Positions 29,318 to 37,931 of a stretch of DNA of 64,000 bases are shown here, piece after piece (within the stretch, counting starts at the first letter, position 1; the number at the start of each line of letters is the position of its first letter). The stretch spans positions 288,202-352,201 of the forward strand of contig NZ_WJPK01000002.1 of the NCBI RefSeq assembly GCF_009649685.1, given 5' to 3'. The position numbers and the translations under genes were made by a program. The notes beneath the pieces are model-generated. The model made no database searches. It was not told the origin of the DNA and worked only from the letters and a program-made list of their open reading frames with translations. This DNA is from Flavobacteriaceae bacterium EG-1 (GTDB lineage Bacteria; Bacteroidota; Bacteroidia; Flavobacteriales; Flavobacteriaceae).

Positions 29318-30580
29318 TTAAGTTCCTCGAATTATTCTAACTGGATCAATGTTTTTAGCTTTTTTTGACGGTAAGTATCCAGCAATAAAAGTTGAAATTA
29401 ATGCGAAAGCTATACCTACTAAGTAGTAACTAATTTCAAAATTCACAGGGTAAGTAGTAATAGTTGGCAGAGCTTCTGTCTCAAAAGGTGCATTGTCAAT
29501 CAAAACCGACAATCCTAAACCAAGCAAAAGACCTAAAACTCCGCCAATAACGCCAATGAGCATTGCCTGACTCATGAAAATTAATTGAACATCACGCCCA
29601 GAAAACCCCGTAGCTTTAAGTATAGCAATGTCTTTCATTTTCTCATAAATAAGCATATTTAAAATATTATATATTCCAAAACCAGCAACTATTAATAGTG
29701 TAATAGATACGGCATAAGTAATTAGGTTTCTTATACTGGTTCCTGTCTCAAATTGTGCATTGGCCTCATTAATATCGGTGGCCTTAAAAGCATATTGCTG
29801 TTCTAATATCTTGGTCATTGACACGGCCTTATCTATATCGAATAGCTTAACATTGATATCTGTGATGTAACTATTGGCCTCCCCAAGAATTCGTTGCACG
29901 GTTTTTAGATTCGCATAACTTTGAACATTATCAATTTCTGCTATTCCACTTTGATATATACCAACTATTTTTAATGGAAACATGTTGCCAGCAACCGTAC
30001 TTATCTGAACTCTATCACCAATAGCCAACGACATTTTTTTTGCTAATCCTGAACCTAATAAAATTCCATTATCGTTATTTCTAAGGGCCTCTGCAGTACC
30101 AGATACTATATTATCCCTAAAATTAGATAGCCTAACCTCTTCCATAACATCTATCCCTATTAAACTACCACCTATTTCAATAGAACCAGAAATGTAAAAT
30201 ATTTGAGCACGAATTTGAGGGGTTGCACCTTTTACATTTTCATCCTTTTTAAGGTTATCTAGTATTGGCAAGGCATTATGTATTTTAAGTTGACTCTGTT
30301 TTGGTCGCACAGAATGCACAATATTTAATGCATCTTCAAACTCATTAAATAATGATATTGGTTGCTTTGTAGAAGGTTCTATTTCATTATAGATATGAAT
30401 ATGAGGCGTTTGATTTAACATTAAATCATCTAACATTGTATTTAAACCAGTCATAAAACTGACCATTGTTATATATGCTCCAATTCCGAATGTTACCCCT
30501 AAAGTTGCTGTTGCAGTTGATTTCAACTTCGTTAAAAGGTGTGTTTTTGCTATATTCAGAATTACTTTCCAATTCGTCAT
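29318..30580 (-). CDS. FtsX/MacB-type ABC permease
   Basis: 420 residues. One N-terminal helix (near 20-45), a large periplasmic MacB_PCD domain (about 50-280), and three C-terminal helices (about 290-410) give the FtsX topology. The C-terminus ends SKKAKNIDPVRIIRG, typical of the family. It overlaps the adaptor gene by 4 nt and is followed by the ATPase gene. The substrate may be a lipoprotein, peptide or small molecule. Confidence 0.9.
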   Translation of the reverse strand: MTNWKVILNIAKTHLLTKLKSTATATLGVTFGIGAYITMVSFMTGLNTMLDDLMLNQTPHIHIYNEIEPSTKQPISLFNEFEDALNIVHSVRPKQSQLKIHNALPILDNLKKDENVKGATPQIRAQIFYISGSIEIGGSLIGIDVMEEVRLSNFRDNIVSGTAEALRNNDNGILLGSGLAKKMSLAIGDRVQISTVAGNMFPLKIVGIYQSGIAEIDNVQSYANLKTVQRILGEANSYITDINVKLFDIDKAVSMTKILEQQYAFKATDINEANAQFETGTSIRNLITYAVSITLLIVAGFGIYNILNMLIYEKMKDIAILKATGFSGRDVQLIFMSQAMLIGVIGGVLGLLLGLGLSVLIDNAPFETEALPTITTYPVNFEISYYLVGIAFALISTFIAGYLPSKKAKNIDPVRIIRGT

Positions 30581-31677
30581 TCCTCTGGTTTTAGAATATA
30601 AGTATTGACGTTTATTCCTTCTGTGATTTCAATTTTATTTAGGTTTTGCAAACCTAGTTTAACAGGTATAAGTCCGTCTTCTGTTCGCACCATATTACCA
30701 TCAACCAAATACCCTTTGGGTATTACAATTGCCTCTTCTCGTTGGGCAATTATAATATTTCCTTCACCAGAAAGCCCTGGATAAAGCACTTCTGGTTGTT
30801 TATCAAATAAAGCCTCAACTTTAAATGTTTGTGAACGACTATCCTTTTTAGGATAAATTTTACTTACTTCTGCCTCAAAAATCTGATTTTGATATGCATC
30901 TAAAGTAAGTATAACCTTTTGTCCTAGTTTTACTTTTACAATATCAACCTCATCTACCAACATCTCAATTAGAAAAACATCTGCACTACCTATTGAAGCT
31001 AGAGACTCCATAGTATTAACTAGTTCACCAGGATTTTTGTTTAAGGCATATACTTTTCCATTAATTTTACTGTTAACTGTAAAATCTTTTGTGGCTATCT
31101 CCGCAGTTCTAAAATTATTATTAGCCTGACGCACTTTTGTTCTTAGTTCATTTTCAGTTCGTTGATATTCACTTTTTAAAAGACTTAAATTATTTTTCGA
31201 AAGCTCGAATGCCAATTGCTTATTATCTAATTCAATTTTAGAACCTATTTTTTGCTCCCAAAGTCGTAACTGTCGATGATAGTTTACAGAATCGTTTTTA
31301 TATTTAAGCAGTGCGGACCTAATTTCATTCTTTAAACCTTTTAAAAACCCAGAAGATTTATCATAATTTTCTAATGCTAATTCATAAGAAAGTTTCGCAT
31401 TGTCAGTATTTATAGCTGGTGCTGTATTTATTACCTGTAGAATTGTATCTCCTTTAGAAACCTTATCTCCTTCCTCAACCAAATTCGACTCCAAAATTCC
31501 TGCTACAATAGTATAGACTTGATATATGCTGTCTGGTTGTATGGTAATAGAAGAATATACAGATTCAGTGATTGAAGTTCTTTTTGGTAATATTTTATCA
31601 GGCTTTGAACCACAAGAATAAATCAACAAAGACCCTAAAAAGCCCAAAACAAAAAGAGTGTGCTCTTTAAAAACCAT
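30577..31677 (-). CDS. HlyD/RND-type periplasmic adaptor lipoprotein
   Basis: 366 residues, lipobox LGSLLIYSC. Biotinyl-lipoyl-like halves (VVAGILESNLVEEGDKVSKG and VNSKINGKVYALNKNPGELV) flank a long helical hairpin (about 90-190), followed by beta-barrel domains. It is the MacA-like link between the FtsX permease and an outer-membrane channel; no TolC gene is adjacent. The promoter on its side of a shared FNR-like box is TATTTTTA at exact 23-nt spacing. Confidence 0.88.
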   Translation of the reverse strand: MVFKEHTLFVLGFLGSLLIYSCGSKPDKILPKRTSITESVYSSITIQPDSIYQVYTIVAGILESNLVEEGDKVSKGDTILQVINTAPAINTDNAKLSYELALENYDKSSGFLKGLKNEIRSALLKYKNDSVNYHRQLRLWEQKIGSKIELDNKQLAFELSKNNLSLLKSEYQRTENELRTKVRQANNNFRTAEIATKDFTVNSKINGKVYALNKNPGELVNTMESLASIGSADVFLIEMLVDEVDIVKVKLGQKVILTLDAYQNQIFEAEVSKIYPKKDSRSQTFKVEALFDKQPEVLYPGLSGEGNIIIAQREEAIVIPKGYLVDGNMVRTEDGLIPVKLGLQNLNKIEITEGINVNTYILKPEE

Positions 31678-31699
31678 AATTAAGAATATTTTTAAATTC

Positions 31700-31773
31700 T
31701 AAAAATAGCTATGTAGCTAAATACTAGCTATGACAATTATCATAAGAATTGATAAAAGTCACTCATACCTTTA
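31700..31773. promoter_or_regulatory. Bidirectional FNR/CRP-like control region
   Basis: The palindrome TGACAATTATCA (31731-31742) has a 23-nt gap on both sides: TACCTTTA at 31766-31773 toward the hibernation-factor gene, and minus-strand TATTTTTA at 31707-31700 toward the adaptor gene. A second, less symmetric TGATAAAAGTCA is at 31750-31761. Confidence 0.68.
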
Positions 31774-31800
31774 CTGTGATAATGAATAAATAATAGTATT

Positions 31801-32100
31801 ATGACAATAAATATTCAATATGTTCACATGCCAACTAGTGAATCGTTAAGCAAAATAATTATAGAAAAATTAGAAAAACTACACCAAAAATTTAATTGGG
31901 TAATAAGAGCTGAAGTATTTCTAAAGCTTGAAAATGATTCTCTACTCGAAAGTCAAATTTGTGAAATAGAACTGAGTGCACCAGGGCCAAGGTTATTTGC
32001 AGCATCTAAAGGGCATAATTTTGAAAAGGCTGTAGCATCAACTATAAAAGAATTGGAACATCAATTAAAACGAAGAAAAAGCACATTTGCGAATCACTAA
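31801..32100 (+). CDS. hpf: Ribosome hibernation-promoting factor / RaiA-family protein, short form
   Basis: 99 residues with the S30AE fold (beta-alpha-beta-beta-beta-alpha), ending in a basic helix EKAVASTIKELEHQLKRRKS. The short length matches HPF/YfiA without the dimerising C-terminal tail. It binds the 30S decoding centre and inactivates ribosomes under stress. The FNR-like box upstream implies low-oxygen induction, as for hibernation factors in dormancy regulons. Confidence 0.85.
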   Translation: MTINIQYVHMPTSESLSKIIIEKLEKLHQKFNWVIRAEVFLKLENDSLLESQICEIELSAPGPRLFAASKGHNFEKAVASTIKELEHQLKRRKSTFANH

Positions 32101-32113
32101 AAATCAATAACCT

Positions 32114-32152
32114 AAAAAAAATCAACTGACTTTAAAACCAGTTGATTTTTTT
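32114..32152. terminator. Bidirectional terminator between the hpf and TerB-like genes
   Basis: Eight-bp core stem ATCAACTG/CAGTTGAT extended by A-T pairs, 10-nt loop, A-tract on one side and T-tract on the other. It lies between the convergent stops at 32100 and 32151 and can serve both genes. Confidence 0.85.
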
Positions 32153-32564
32153 ATTCCTTATTAAATAATAATTGAAGTTTTCCAAGTAATTGTAGTTCAG
32201 ACTTGTTTTTTCCTGAAAAAGAATAGGCTATCGCGTTTGCTGTTTCTAAAATAAGTGATTTTACTTGTATTGAAAAAATAGCAGAATGCTTTTTATAAAA
32301 GGTTTCAAAATTCTTGAAACATTCGCTGCTTTTTCTCTCATTTTCGATATACCAATCAAAAACAATCTCAATCTGAAAAGCAGCATCGGTCCCAAATTCA
32401 TCTTCAACATCATCAAGTAGCATCCATTTTTCACGTATGAGTCCTTTTAGTTTTTCTCTCTCCATTTTATGCACCTTACCATCGGCCATTGCTATTGCAA
32501 AAAAAAGTGCTCCAACTTTTTGATAAAATCTGTTGCCGACATTATTCTTTCCTAATTTTCGCAT
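32151..32564 (-). CDS. TerB-like helical protein
   Basis: 137 residues, all-helical, with the TerB-type motif FFAIAMADGKVHKMEREKLK near 20-40, which contains conserved acidic residues for metal binding. No signal peptide. TerB-like domains occur in stress and tellurite-resistance proteins; the assignment rests on this motif. The promoter faces an FNR-like box (32616-32627) with minus-strand TATTTTTA after 23 nt. Confidence 0.65.
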   Translation of the reverse strand: MRKLGKNNVGNRFYQKVGALFFAIAMADGKVHKMEREKLKGLIREKWMLLDDVEDEFGTDAAFQIEIVFDWYIENERKSSECFKNFETFYKKHSAIFSIQVKSLILETANAIAYSFSGKNKSELQLLGKLQLLFNKE

Positions 32565-32584
32565 ACATTTTATTTTAATTTTAC

Positions 32585-32645
32585 TAAAAATACATTCTGT
32601 TTATAGTATAAAAAATGACAAAAATCAGTTAATAGCTTATCTTTA
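32585..32645. promoter_or_regulatory. FNR/CRP-like box between TerB-like gene and PAS kinase
   Basis: TGACAAAAATCA at 32616-32627. Leftward after 23 nt: minus-strand TATTTTTA (32592-32585), the standard geometry. Rightward the kinase has TATCTTTA at 32638-32645, only 10 nt away, so there the box would overlap the core promoter and could repress the kinase operon. Confidence 0.6.
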
Positions 32646-32650
32646 AGGCT

Positions 32651-34168
32651 ATGGAAGTGTTTGAAAAAAACAGCAATATATTTCGACTTCTATCGGAGTC
32701 TGTTTCTGAAGGTATTTTAGTAGTAAATGATAAACAATTTATTGTAGCCGCAAACGGATCTGCGCATTCAATGTTTGGTTACGATAATGATGAACTTATT
32801 GGTAAACCGCTAAACATCTTAATACCTACTAATTATCACGCAGCACATTCAGGGCATTTTGAATCTTTTAAAGATGGCGCTGAAAAGCGACAGATGGGTC
32901 ATGGACGCAATCTATTTGGCTGTAAAAAAAACGGCGAAGAATTTCCGGTAGAAGCGGGCCTTAATCCGTTAAAACTTTACGACAACACCTACATAATGGC
33001 TTTGGTGACCGATATTACCGAACGAAAAAAAGCCGAAGAAGAACTAAGTCATTGGTTTCAGATTTTTAACGAGTCATTAAATGAAATCTATGTATTTGAT
33101 GCTTCAACCCTTAAATTCATTAATGTTAACTATGGTGCTCAAATAAACATAGGTTATAATTTAGAGGAACTTCAAAATCTCACCCCTGCAGATATCAAAC
33201 CTGATTTTAGCAAAACTTCTTTTCAAGAATTGTTAGAAACACATTTTAAGGGTACTAATCCGAAAATGGAATTTGAAACTAGGCATCAACGTAAAGATGG
33301 CTCTACTTACCCGGTTGAAGTACACTTACAATTATCTAATATTGGCACTCGAAAAGTATATGTAGCTATAATTCTCGATATTACAGAGCGAAAATCCTAT
33401 ACCGAAAATTTAGAAAAAACAGTTGCTCAAAGAACTGCACAATTAGAAAAGGCTCTTTCTGCAGAAAAAGAACTTAACGAGTTAAAAACAAAATTCTTGT
33501 CGTTAGTTTCGCATGAATTTAAAACACCCTTAAGTAGCATTTTAACCTCAACTACGCTATTAACGAAGTATACTAAAACCGAACAACAAGCTAAAAGAGA
33601 TAAACATCTTAACACTATTAAAAGTAAGGTTAAGTATTTAGATAATATTTTAAACGATTTTCTATCTGTAGAAAGACTTGAATCTGGCAAAGTTAAATAC
33701 AACTATAGTACTTTTCCTTTAAGCAAAGTAATTAATGAAGTTATTTACGATTCTAATATGCTACTAAAGGAAGGTCAAAGAATATTATACCCCCAAGATA
33801 TAGATGATATTATTTTAGAGTTTGATGAAAAAATATTAGAGCTAGCTTTATCAAATTTAGTCCATAATGCAATAAAATACTCGCCGGAAAATAAAATAAT
33901 TGCTATTAAAGTAACTAAAGAAAAAGAGTTTATTTATATCAAAATTATCGATCAAGGAATAGGAATTCCTAAATCGGAGCAAAAATTTATTTTTGAACGC
34001 TATTTTAGAGCGGGCAATGCATTGCTAACCCAAGGAACAGGTATTGGGCTTAATATAGCCAAAAAACATTTAGAAGATTTAGGTGGAGATATCACCTTTA
34101 CGAGTAATGAAAATGAAGGAACCAAATTTAAAATTAAAGTTCCATTGAAACCCCTTAATTCTGAATAA
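32651..34168 (+). CDS. FixL-like PAS-PAS sensor histidine kinase, probable heme/oxygen sensor
   Basis: 505 residues, soluble. PAS1 (about 10-125) aligns to the FixL heme pocket: H66 stands seven residues after NILIP, as the FixL heme-ligand His does after NILMP, and R86 lies 20 residues further, as FixL Arg220 does. PAS2 (about 135-250) is followed by a coiled coil, HisKA with VSHEFKTPLSS (His about 288) and an HATPase domain with NLVHNAIKYS, DQGIGIP and GTGIGLNIA. The stop overlaps the ATG of the REC-CRP gene by one base. Similar PAS domains exist without proven heme, so oxygen sensing is a strong hypothesis, not a fact. Confidence 0.9.
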   Translation: MEVFEKNSNIFRLLSESVSEGILVVNDKQFIVAANGSAHSMFGYDNDELIGKPLNILIPTNYHAAHSGHFESFKDGAEKRQMGHGRNLFGCKKNGEEFPVEAGLNPLKLYDNTYIMALVTDITERKKAEEELSHWFQIFNESLNEIYVFDASTLKFINVNYGAQINIGYNLEELQNLTPADIKPDFSKTSFQELLETHFKGTNPKMEFETRHQRKDGSTYPVEVHLQLSNIGTRKVYVAIILDITERKSYTENLEKTVAQRTAQLEKALSAEKELNELKTKFLSLVSHEFKTPLSSILTSTTLLTKYTKTEQQAKRDKHLNTIKSKVKYLDNILNDFLSVERLESGKVKYNYSTFPLSKVINEVIYDSNMLLKEGQRILYPQDIDDIILEFDEKILELALSNLVHNAIKYSPENKIIAIKVTKEKEFIYIKIIDQGIGIPKSEQKFIFERYFRAGNALLTQGTGIGLNIAKKHLEDLGGDITFTSNENEGTKFKIKVPLKPLNSE

Positions 34169-35220
34169 TGAAAAAAGTACTGTTAATAGAAGACGATTTC
34201 TCTTTACGCGAAAATACTGCAGAAATATTGGAACTTTCGGGTTATGAAGTGTGCATGGCTCCTAATGGAAAAATTGGTGTAAATATTGCAAAAAAAGATT
34301 TGCCAAATATTATCGTTTGTGATATTATGATGCCAGAATTAGATGGATATGGGGTTCTCAAAGAACTTTCTAATGATGCAACCACTAATCATATTCCCTT
34401 CATATTTCTATCGGCAAAAACAGAACGTTCTGAGATACGAAAAGGAATGGATTTAGGAGCCGATGATTATTTAACAAAACCATTCGAAGAAGAAGAACTT
34501 TTAAGTGCTTTAGAAAGTAGATTAGCTAAAGCTGAGATTCTCTCAAATATGAAAACTTCTAAAACGGAAGAACTAGCTCATTCAGAAGAAAAAATTTATA
34601 GCATACATGATTTAAAAAATTTCTTTGATGATAACGGACGTTTAACCAGCTTTGAAAAAGGAGATGAATTATTTATAGAAGGCAACCGTTCAAATACCGT
34701 TTTCTTAATCTTAAAGGGGGTTGTAAAATGCCATAAAATGGACGAAGAAGGCAAAGAGTTAATAACAGGTTTATATAGAGCTGATGACTTTGTAGGTTTT
34801 ACATCGTTATTAGATAATGTACTTTACCAAGAGACCGCAACAGCTGTAGAGAAAACTGAAGTAGCAGGCATTTCCAAATTAGAATTGAAGAATATTTTGG
34901 AAAAAAACCAAAATGTTTCGCTACAATTAATGGAACTTTTATCTGAGAATATAACAAATATCAAAGAACAATTGCTTCAAATGGCATATAGCTCGGTTCG
35001 TAAAAAAACCGCACAAACCCTTTTACAGTTCTCTGAAATACTAAACAAAAAACCCGATGAACCAATTCGAATTTCTAGGAGTGATTTAGCAAGTGTTGCC
35101 GGTATTGCAACCGAAAGTCTAATTCGAACATTATCAGGTTTTAAAAAAGAAGGATTAATTGAAATAGAAGGCAGAAATATTCGGATTCTTGAACTTGAAG
35201 CATTAGAACACGTCAGTTAA
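34168..35220 (+). CDS. Response regulator with CRP/FNR output (REC-cNMP-HTH_Crp fusion)
   Basis: 350 residues. Receiver 1-120 with E8-D9-D10 pocket, phosphoacceptor D52 in VCDIMMPE and Lys in YLTKPF; cyclic-nucleotide-like beta barrel at about 145-255; long dimer helix; HTH_Crp at about 290-345 with recognition helix ATESLIRTLSGF. The E and R that contact the TGA half-site in FNR (ExxSR) are kept as ExxIR. No FNR-type N-terminal cysteines, so oxygen is not sensed here; phosphorylation by the upstream kinase should switch it. It is the best candidate to bind the TGAY-N4-RTCA boxes. Confidence 0.93.
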   Translation: MKKVLLIEDDFSLRENTAEILELSGYEVCMAPNGKIGVNIAKKDLPNIIVCDIMMPELDGYGVLKELSNDATTNHIPFIFLSAKTERSEIRKGMDLGADDYLTKPFEEEELLSALESRLAKAEILSNMKTSKTEELAHSEEKIYSIHDLKNFFDDNGRLTSFEKGDELFIEGNRSNTVFLILKGVVKCHKMDEEGKELITGLYRADDFVGFTSLLDNVLYQETATAVEKTEVAGISKLELKNILEKNQNVSLQLMELLSENITNIKEQLLQMAYSSVRKKTAQTLLQFSEILNKKPDEPIRISRSDLASVAGIATESLIRTLSGFKKEGLIEIEGRNIRILELEALEHVS

Positions 35221-35263
35221 TGATATTTATCATTTTTTACCACTATCTGACATTTTAAATTTG
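35221..35263 (+). promoter_or_regulatory. FNR/CRP-like box and promoter, universal stress gene 1
   Basis: TGATATTTATCA at 35221-35232, beginning right after the regulator stop codon; 23-nt gap; TAAATTTG at 35256-35263; ATG at 35281. Confidence 0.75.
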
Positions 35264-35280
35264 CTCAGATTGTGTAATTT

Positions 35281-36132
35281 ATGACAAAGAATATATTAAT
35301 TCCGACCGACTTTTCGGAAAATGCATGGAATGCCATAAAGTATGGTGTGCAACTCCATGAATCTGCCAAATGTAATTTTTACTTATTGCATGTGAGTGAT
35401 TTTATAGATTCTCCGATGGGAACAGATTCGTTCGCAAACTTAAAAAACTCACAAACTACCGAACTTGTAGCACCTGCTAAAAAACAATTAACCAGTTTAC
35501 AACATAAAATAGATAAAACTTTTACTAACGAAAATCACAACTTTTTTAATGTATATGAAAATGGTTTTTTCTTAGAGTCAATAAAAAAGAATATTGAAGA
35601 AAAGAAAATAGACCTAATTATAATGGGCACAAAAGGGGTTACTGGTCTTCGAAAACGAATTTTAGGAAGCAATTCTGGCGACGTAATTACAAAAGTTAAA
35701 TGCAATACACTTATCATACCAAAAGGCGTTTTATTTTCAGTACCACAAGAAGTTGCTTTTCCAACCGACTTTAATATATTTTACACTCATAACATATTAG
35801 AAGCTGTTTCCGAAATGCTGAAACTGTGCGAAGGAAATATTCGTGTAATGAATGTTTCTAAAATAGAAAGAGAGCTCTCGGATACTCAAAAAAGAAATCG
35901 AGAGTATTTCTACGACTACTTAAATGAGACAAATTCTAAAAGTAGTAGCTTTCATACAATTACAAACAAAAGTGTTAATGCAGCAATACAATGTTTTGTA
36001 GAAAGCAGGGATATAGATATGATTATTATGGTAGCTAAAAACTTAAATTTTATTCAGCAAATACTTTTCGATTCACTTGTTGAAAAGATTAGTTTTCACA
36101 CAACAGTTCCATTTTTTGTAATTCACGAATAA
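35281..36132 (+). CDS. Two-domain universal stress protein 1
   Basis: 283 residues, tandem UspA domains. Domain 1 starts MTKNILIPTDFSENAWNAIK and has the ATP-binding loop IIMGTKGVTGLRKRILGSNS, the G-2x-G-9x-G(S/T) pattern. Domain 2 (from about 155) has lost that loop (IIMVAKNLNFIQQI). It has its own FNR-like promoter immediately after the REC-CRP gene. Cytoplasmic; the family supports survival in hypoxia and starvation in other bacteria. Confidence 0.92.
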   Translation: MTKNILIPTDFSENAWNAIKYGVQLHESAKCNFYLLHVSDFIDSPMGTDSFANLKNSQTTELVAPAKKQLTSLQHKIDKTFTNENHNFFNVYENGFFLESIKKNIEEKKIDLIIMGTKGVTGLRKRILGSNSGDVITKVKCNTLIIPKGVLFSVPQEVAFPTDFNIFYTHNILEAVSEMLKLCEGNIRVMNVSKIERELSDTQKRNREYFYDYLNETNSKSSSFHTITNKSVNAAIQCFVESRDIDMIIMVAKNLNFIQQILFDSLVEKISFHTTVPFFVIHE

Positions 36133-36157
36133 GCACCTTCATCCGTTCTTTTCAAAC

Positions 36158-36200
36158 TGATTATTATCATTGTTTTCACCTTTAGTGAGCTCTATATTTG
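36158..36200 (+). promoter_or_regulatory. FNR/CRP-like box and promoter, universal stress genes 2-4
   Basis: TGATTATTATCA at 36158-36169, 23-nt gap, TATATTTG at 36193-36200, first ATG at 36211. Confidence 0.75.
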
Positions 36201-36210
36201 ATAAAAACAG

Positions 36211-37062
36211 ATGCAGATGAGAACTATATTAATCCCAACTGACTTTTCGGAAAATGCCTTGCATGCTATACGATACGCATTAAATCTTTTTAAATGTGAG
36301 CGCGCTAATTTTTACTTCCTTCATGCCTATGCCGATGAAGTATTCGGAACTTATAAATTAAACACTAAAGAGCAAATTGAGGTTAACAAAAAGAAAATAA
36401 AAGAACAAATAGAAAAAAAGCTAGCGAAATTAATTGTTGACATCACAGAAGTTCCTCCAAATCCAAAGCATAGTTATAAAGGAATAGCAGTATTTGATGC
36501 TTTAGTAGATGCCGTAAACGAACAAGTTAATGAAATAAATATCGACTTGGTTATTATGGGAACAAAAGGCAAGTCTAACGACAAGAAAATAATCTTTGGT
36601 AGTCACACTGTTCAATTATTCAAATATGTAAAATGTCCTGTATTGGCAGTACCATATGATGCTGAATTTCAGCAACCAAAAAAAATATTATTTCCTACAA
36701 ATTATATGTTACCTTATAAAAGACGCGAATTAAAACTATTAAACTGTCTTAGTGGTGCATACAAATCAGAAATTTACTGCCTTTACATTTCTGATTTTGA
36801 AGACCTAAGCGCTAGACAAATTGATAACCAACGTTTTTTACGTGAAGGCCTTCCTAATTCTTATCTGTTTTTTGAACAAACAGCTGAGAAAAATAGAACA
36901 CAGACAATTCAAGAATATATTAAAGAAAACAATATAGATTTTCTTGTTATGGTTAATTCTAGGCATTCTTTTTTAGAAGACCTACTTTACCGAAGTACTG
37001 TTGACGAAATTGGTTTAACCACTAAAACCCCGTTTTTAGTCTTACAAAATTTACATCGGTAA
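36211..37062 (+). CDS. Two-domain universal stress protein 2
   Basis: 283 residues from ATG 36211; ATG at 36217 (MRTILIPTDF) aligns better with its paralogues and may be the true start. Domain 1 carries VIMGTKGKSNDKKIIFGSHT, a slightly altered ATP loop; domain 2 lacks it (LVMVNSRHSFLEDL). First gene of a three-gene run with gaps of 14 and 12 nt to the next two. Confidence 0.9.
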   Translation: MQMRTILIPTDFSENALHAIRYALNLFKCERANFYFLHAYADEVFGTYKLNTKEQIEVNKKKIKEQIEKKLAKLIVDITEVPPNPKHSYKGIAVFDALVDAVNEQVNEINIDLVIMGTKGKSNDKKIIFGSHTVQLFKYVKCPVLAVPYDAEFQQPKKILFPTNYMLPYKRRELKLLNCLSGAYKSEIYCLYISDFEDLSARQIDNQRFLREGLPNSYLFFEQTAEKNRTQTIQEYIKENNIDFLVMVNSRHSFLEDLLYRSTVDEIGLTTKTPFLVLQNLHR

Positions 37063-37076
37063 TTAAATAAGAAAAG

Positions 37077-37919
37077 ATGAAAAACATACTTTTTCCTACA
37101 GATTTTTCAGATAATGCATTTAACGCACTTCTTACGGCTATAAAACTGCAAAAAGGTTTGCCTTGCAATTTTACTATAATTCATGTTTATACACCTGACA
37201 AATTAAACATCGCAAGTTTACAAGGTGAAAAAAGAACAGGTTTAATTTTTAATGCATTGTATAAAGACGCCGTGAGCAGATTAGAAAAAACCCTTAAAAC
37301 GTTAGAAGATGTAACTAACTTTTCAAAACATTCATTCTCAATTAATGCAATCTCAGGAGATTTAGCCAGTGTGATAAACGAACTCGTCACTAAAAAAGAT
37401 TTAGATTTTATTGTAATGGGAACTAAAGGTGCAACAGGAGCCAAACAAATATTTTTAGGTAGCAATACCGTAAGAGTACTTAAAAAAATTCGTAATTGCC
37501 CTATTTTGGCAATCCCTAGCACATATAATTTTCAATCACTAAAACGCATAGTTTTTCCAACGGAATATGCACATTACTTTTCAAAAAATCAATTAAGCAC
37601 GTTAATCAAATTAGCTGAAGCATGGTCTTCAGAGTTATTAGTACTTCATGTAGCTCAAGAGTTTAAGCTTACAGAAAAGCAAAACATGAATAAAAATTTA
37701 TTACAAGAAAGAATAAGTTATTTAAAAAATTCTTTCCACAATATTGATATTCATAGTACCGTAACAGAAGCCATAACCGCTTTTGCCAAAAAGCAATCGG
37801 CAGATATGATTTGTTTGATACATTACAATCATACGTTCATGGAAAAATTAACTCAAGAACCTGTGGTGACTAAAGTAGGGTTTACAACTGATATTCCACT
37901 TTTAGTATTACCGGTATAA
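37077..37919 (+). CDS. Two-domain universal stress protein 3
   Basis: 280 residues. Domain 1: MKNILFPTDFSDNAFNALL at the start and IVMGTKGATGAKQIFLGSNT, a canonical ATP-binding loop. Domain 2 is degenerate (ICLIHYNHTFMEKL). Fourteen nucleotides after stress gene 2 and 12 before stress gene 4, so one transcript. Confidence 0.91.
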   Translation: MKNILFPTDFSDNAFNALLTAIKLQKGLPCNFTIIHVYTPDKLNIASLQGEKRTGLIFNALYKDAVSRLEKTLKTLEDVTNFSKHSFSINAISGDLASVINELVTKKDLDFIVMGTKGATGAKQIFLGSNTVRVLKKIRNCPILAIPSTYNFQSLKRIVFPTEYAHYFSKNQLSTLIKLAEAWSSELLVLHVAQEFKLTEKQNMNKNLLQERISYLKNSFHNIDIHSTVTEAITAFAKKQSADMICLIHYNHTFMEKLTQEPVVTKVGFTTDIPLLVLPV

Positions 37920-37931
37920 AACAACTCAATT

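Noticed and set aside
31750-31761. Second box TGATAAAAGTCA as an independent promoter site
   Set aside because: No -7 element at the standard distance in either direction; kept only as a possible accessory site.
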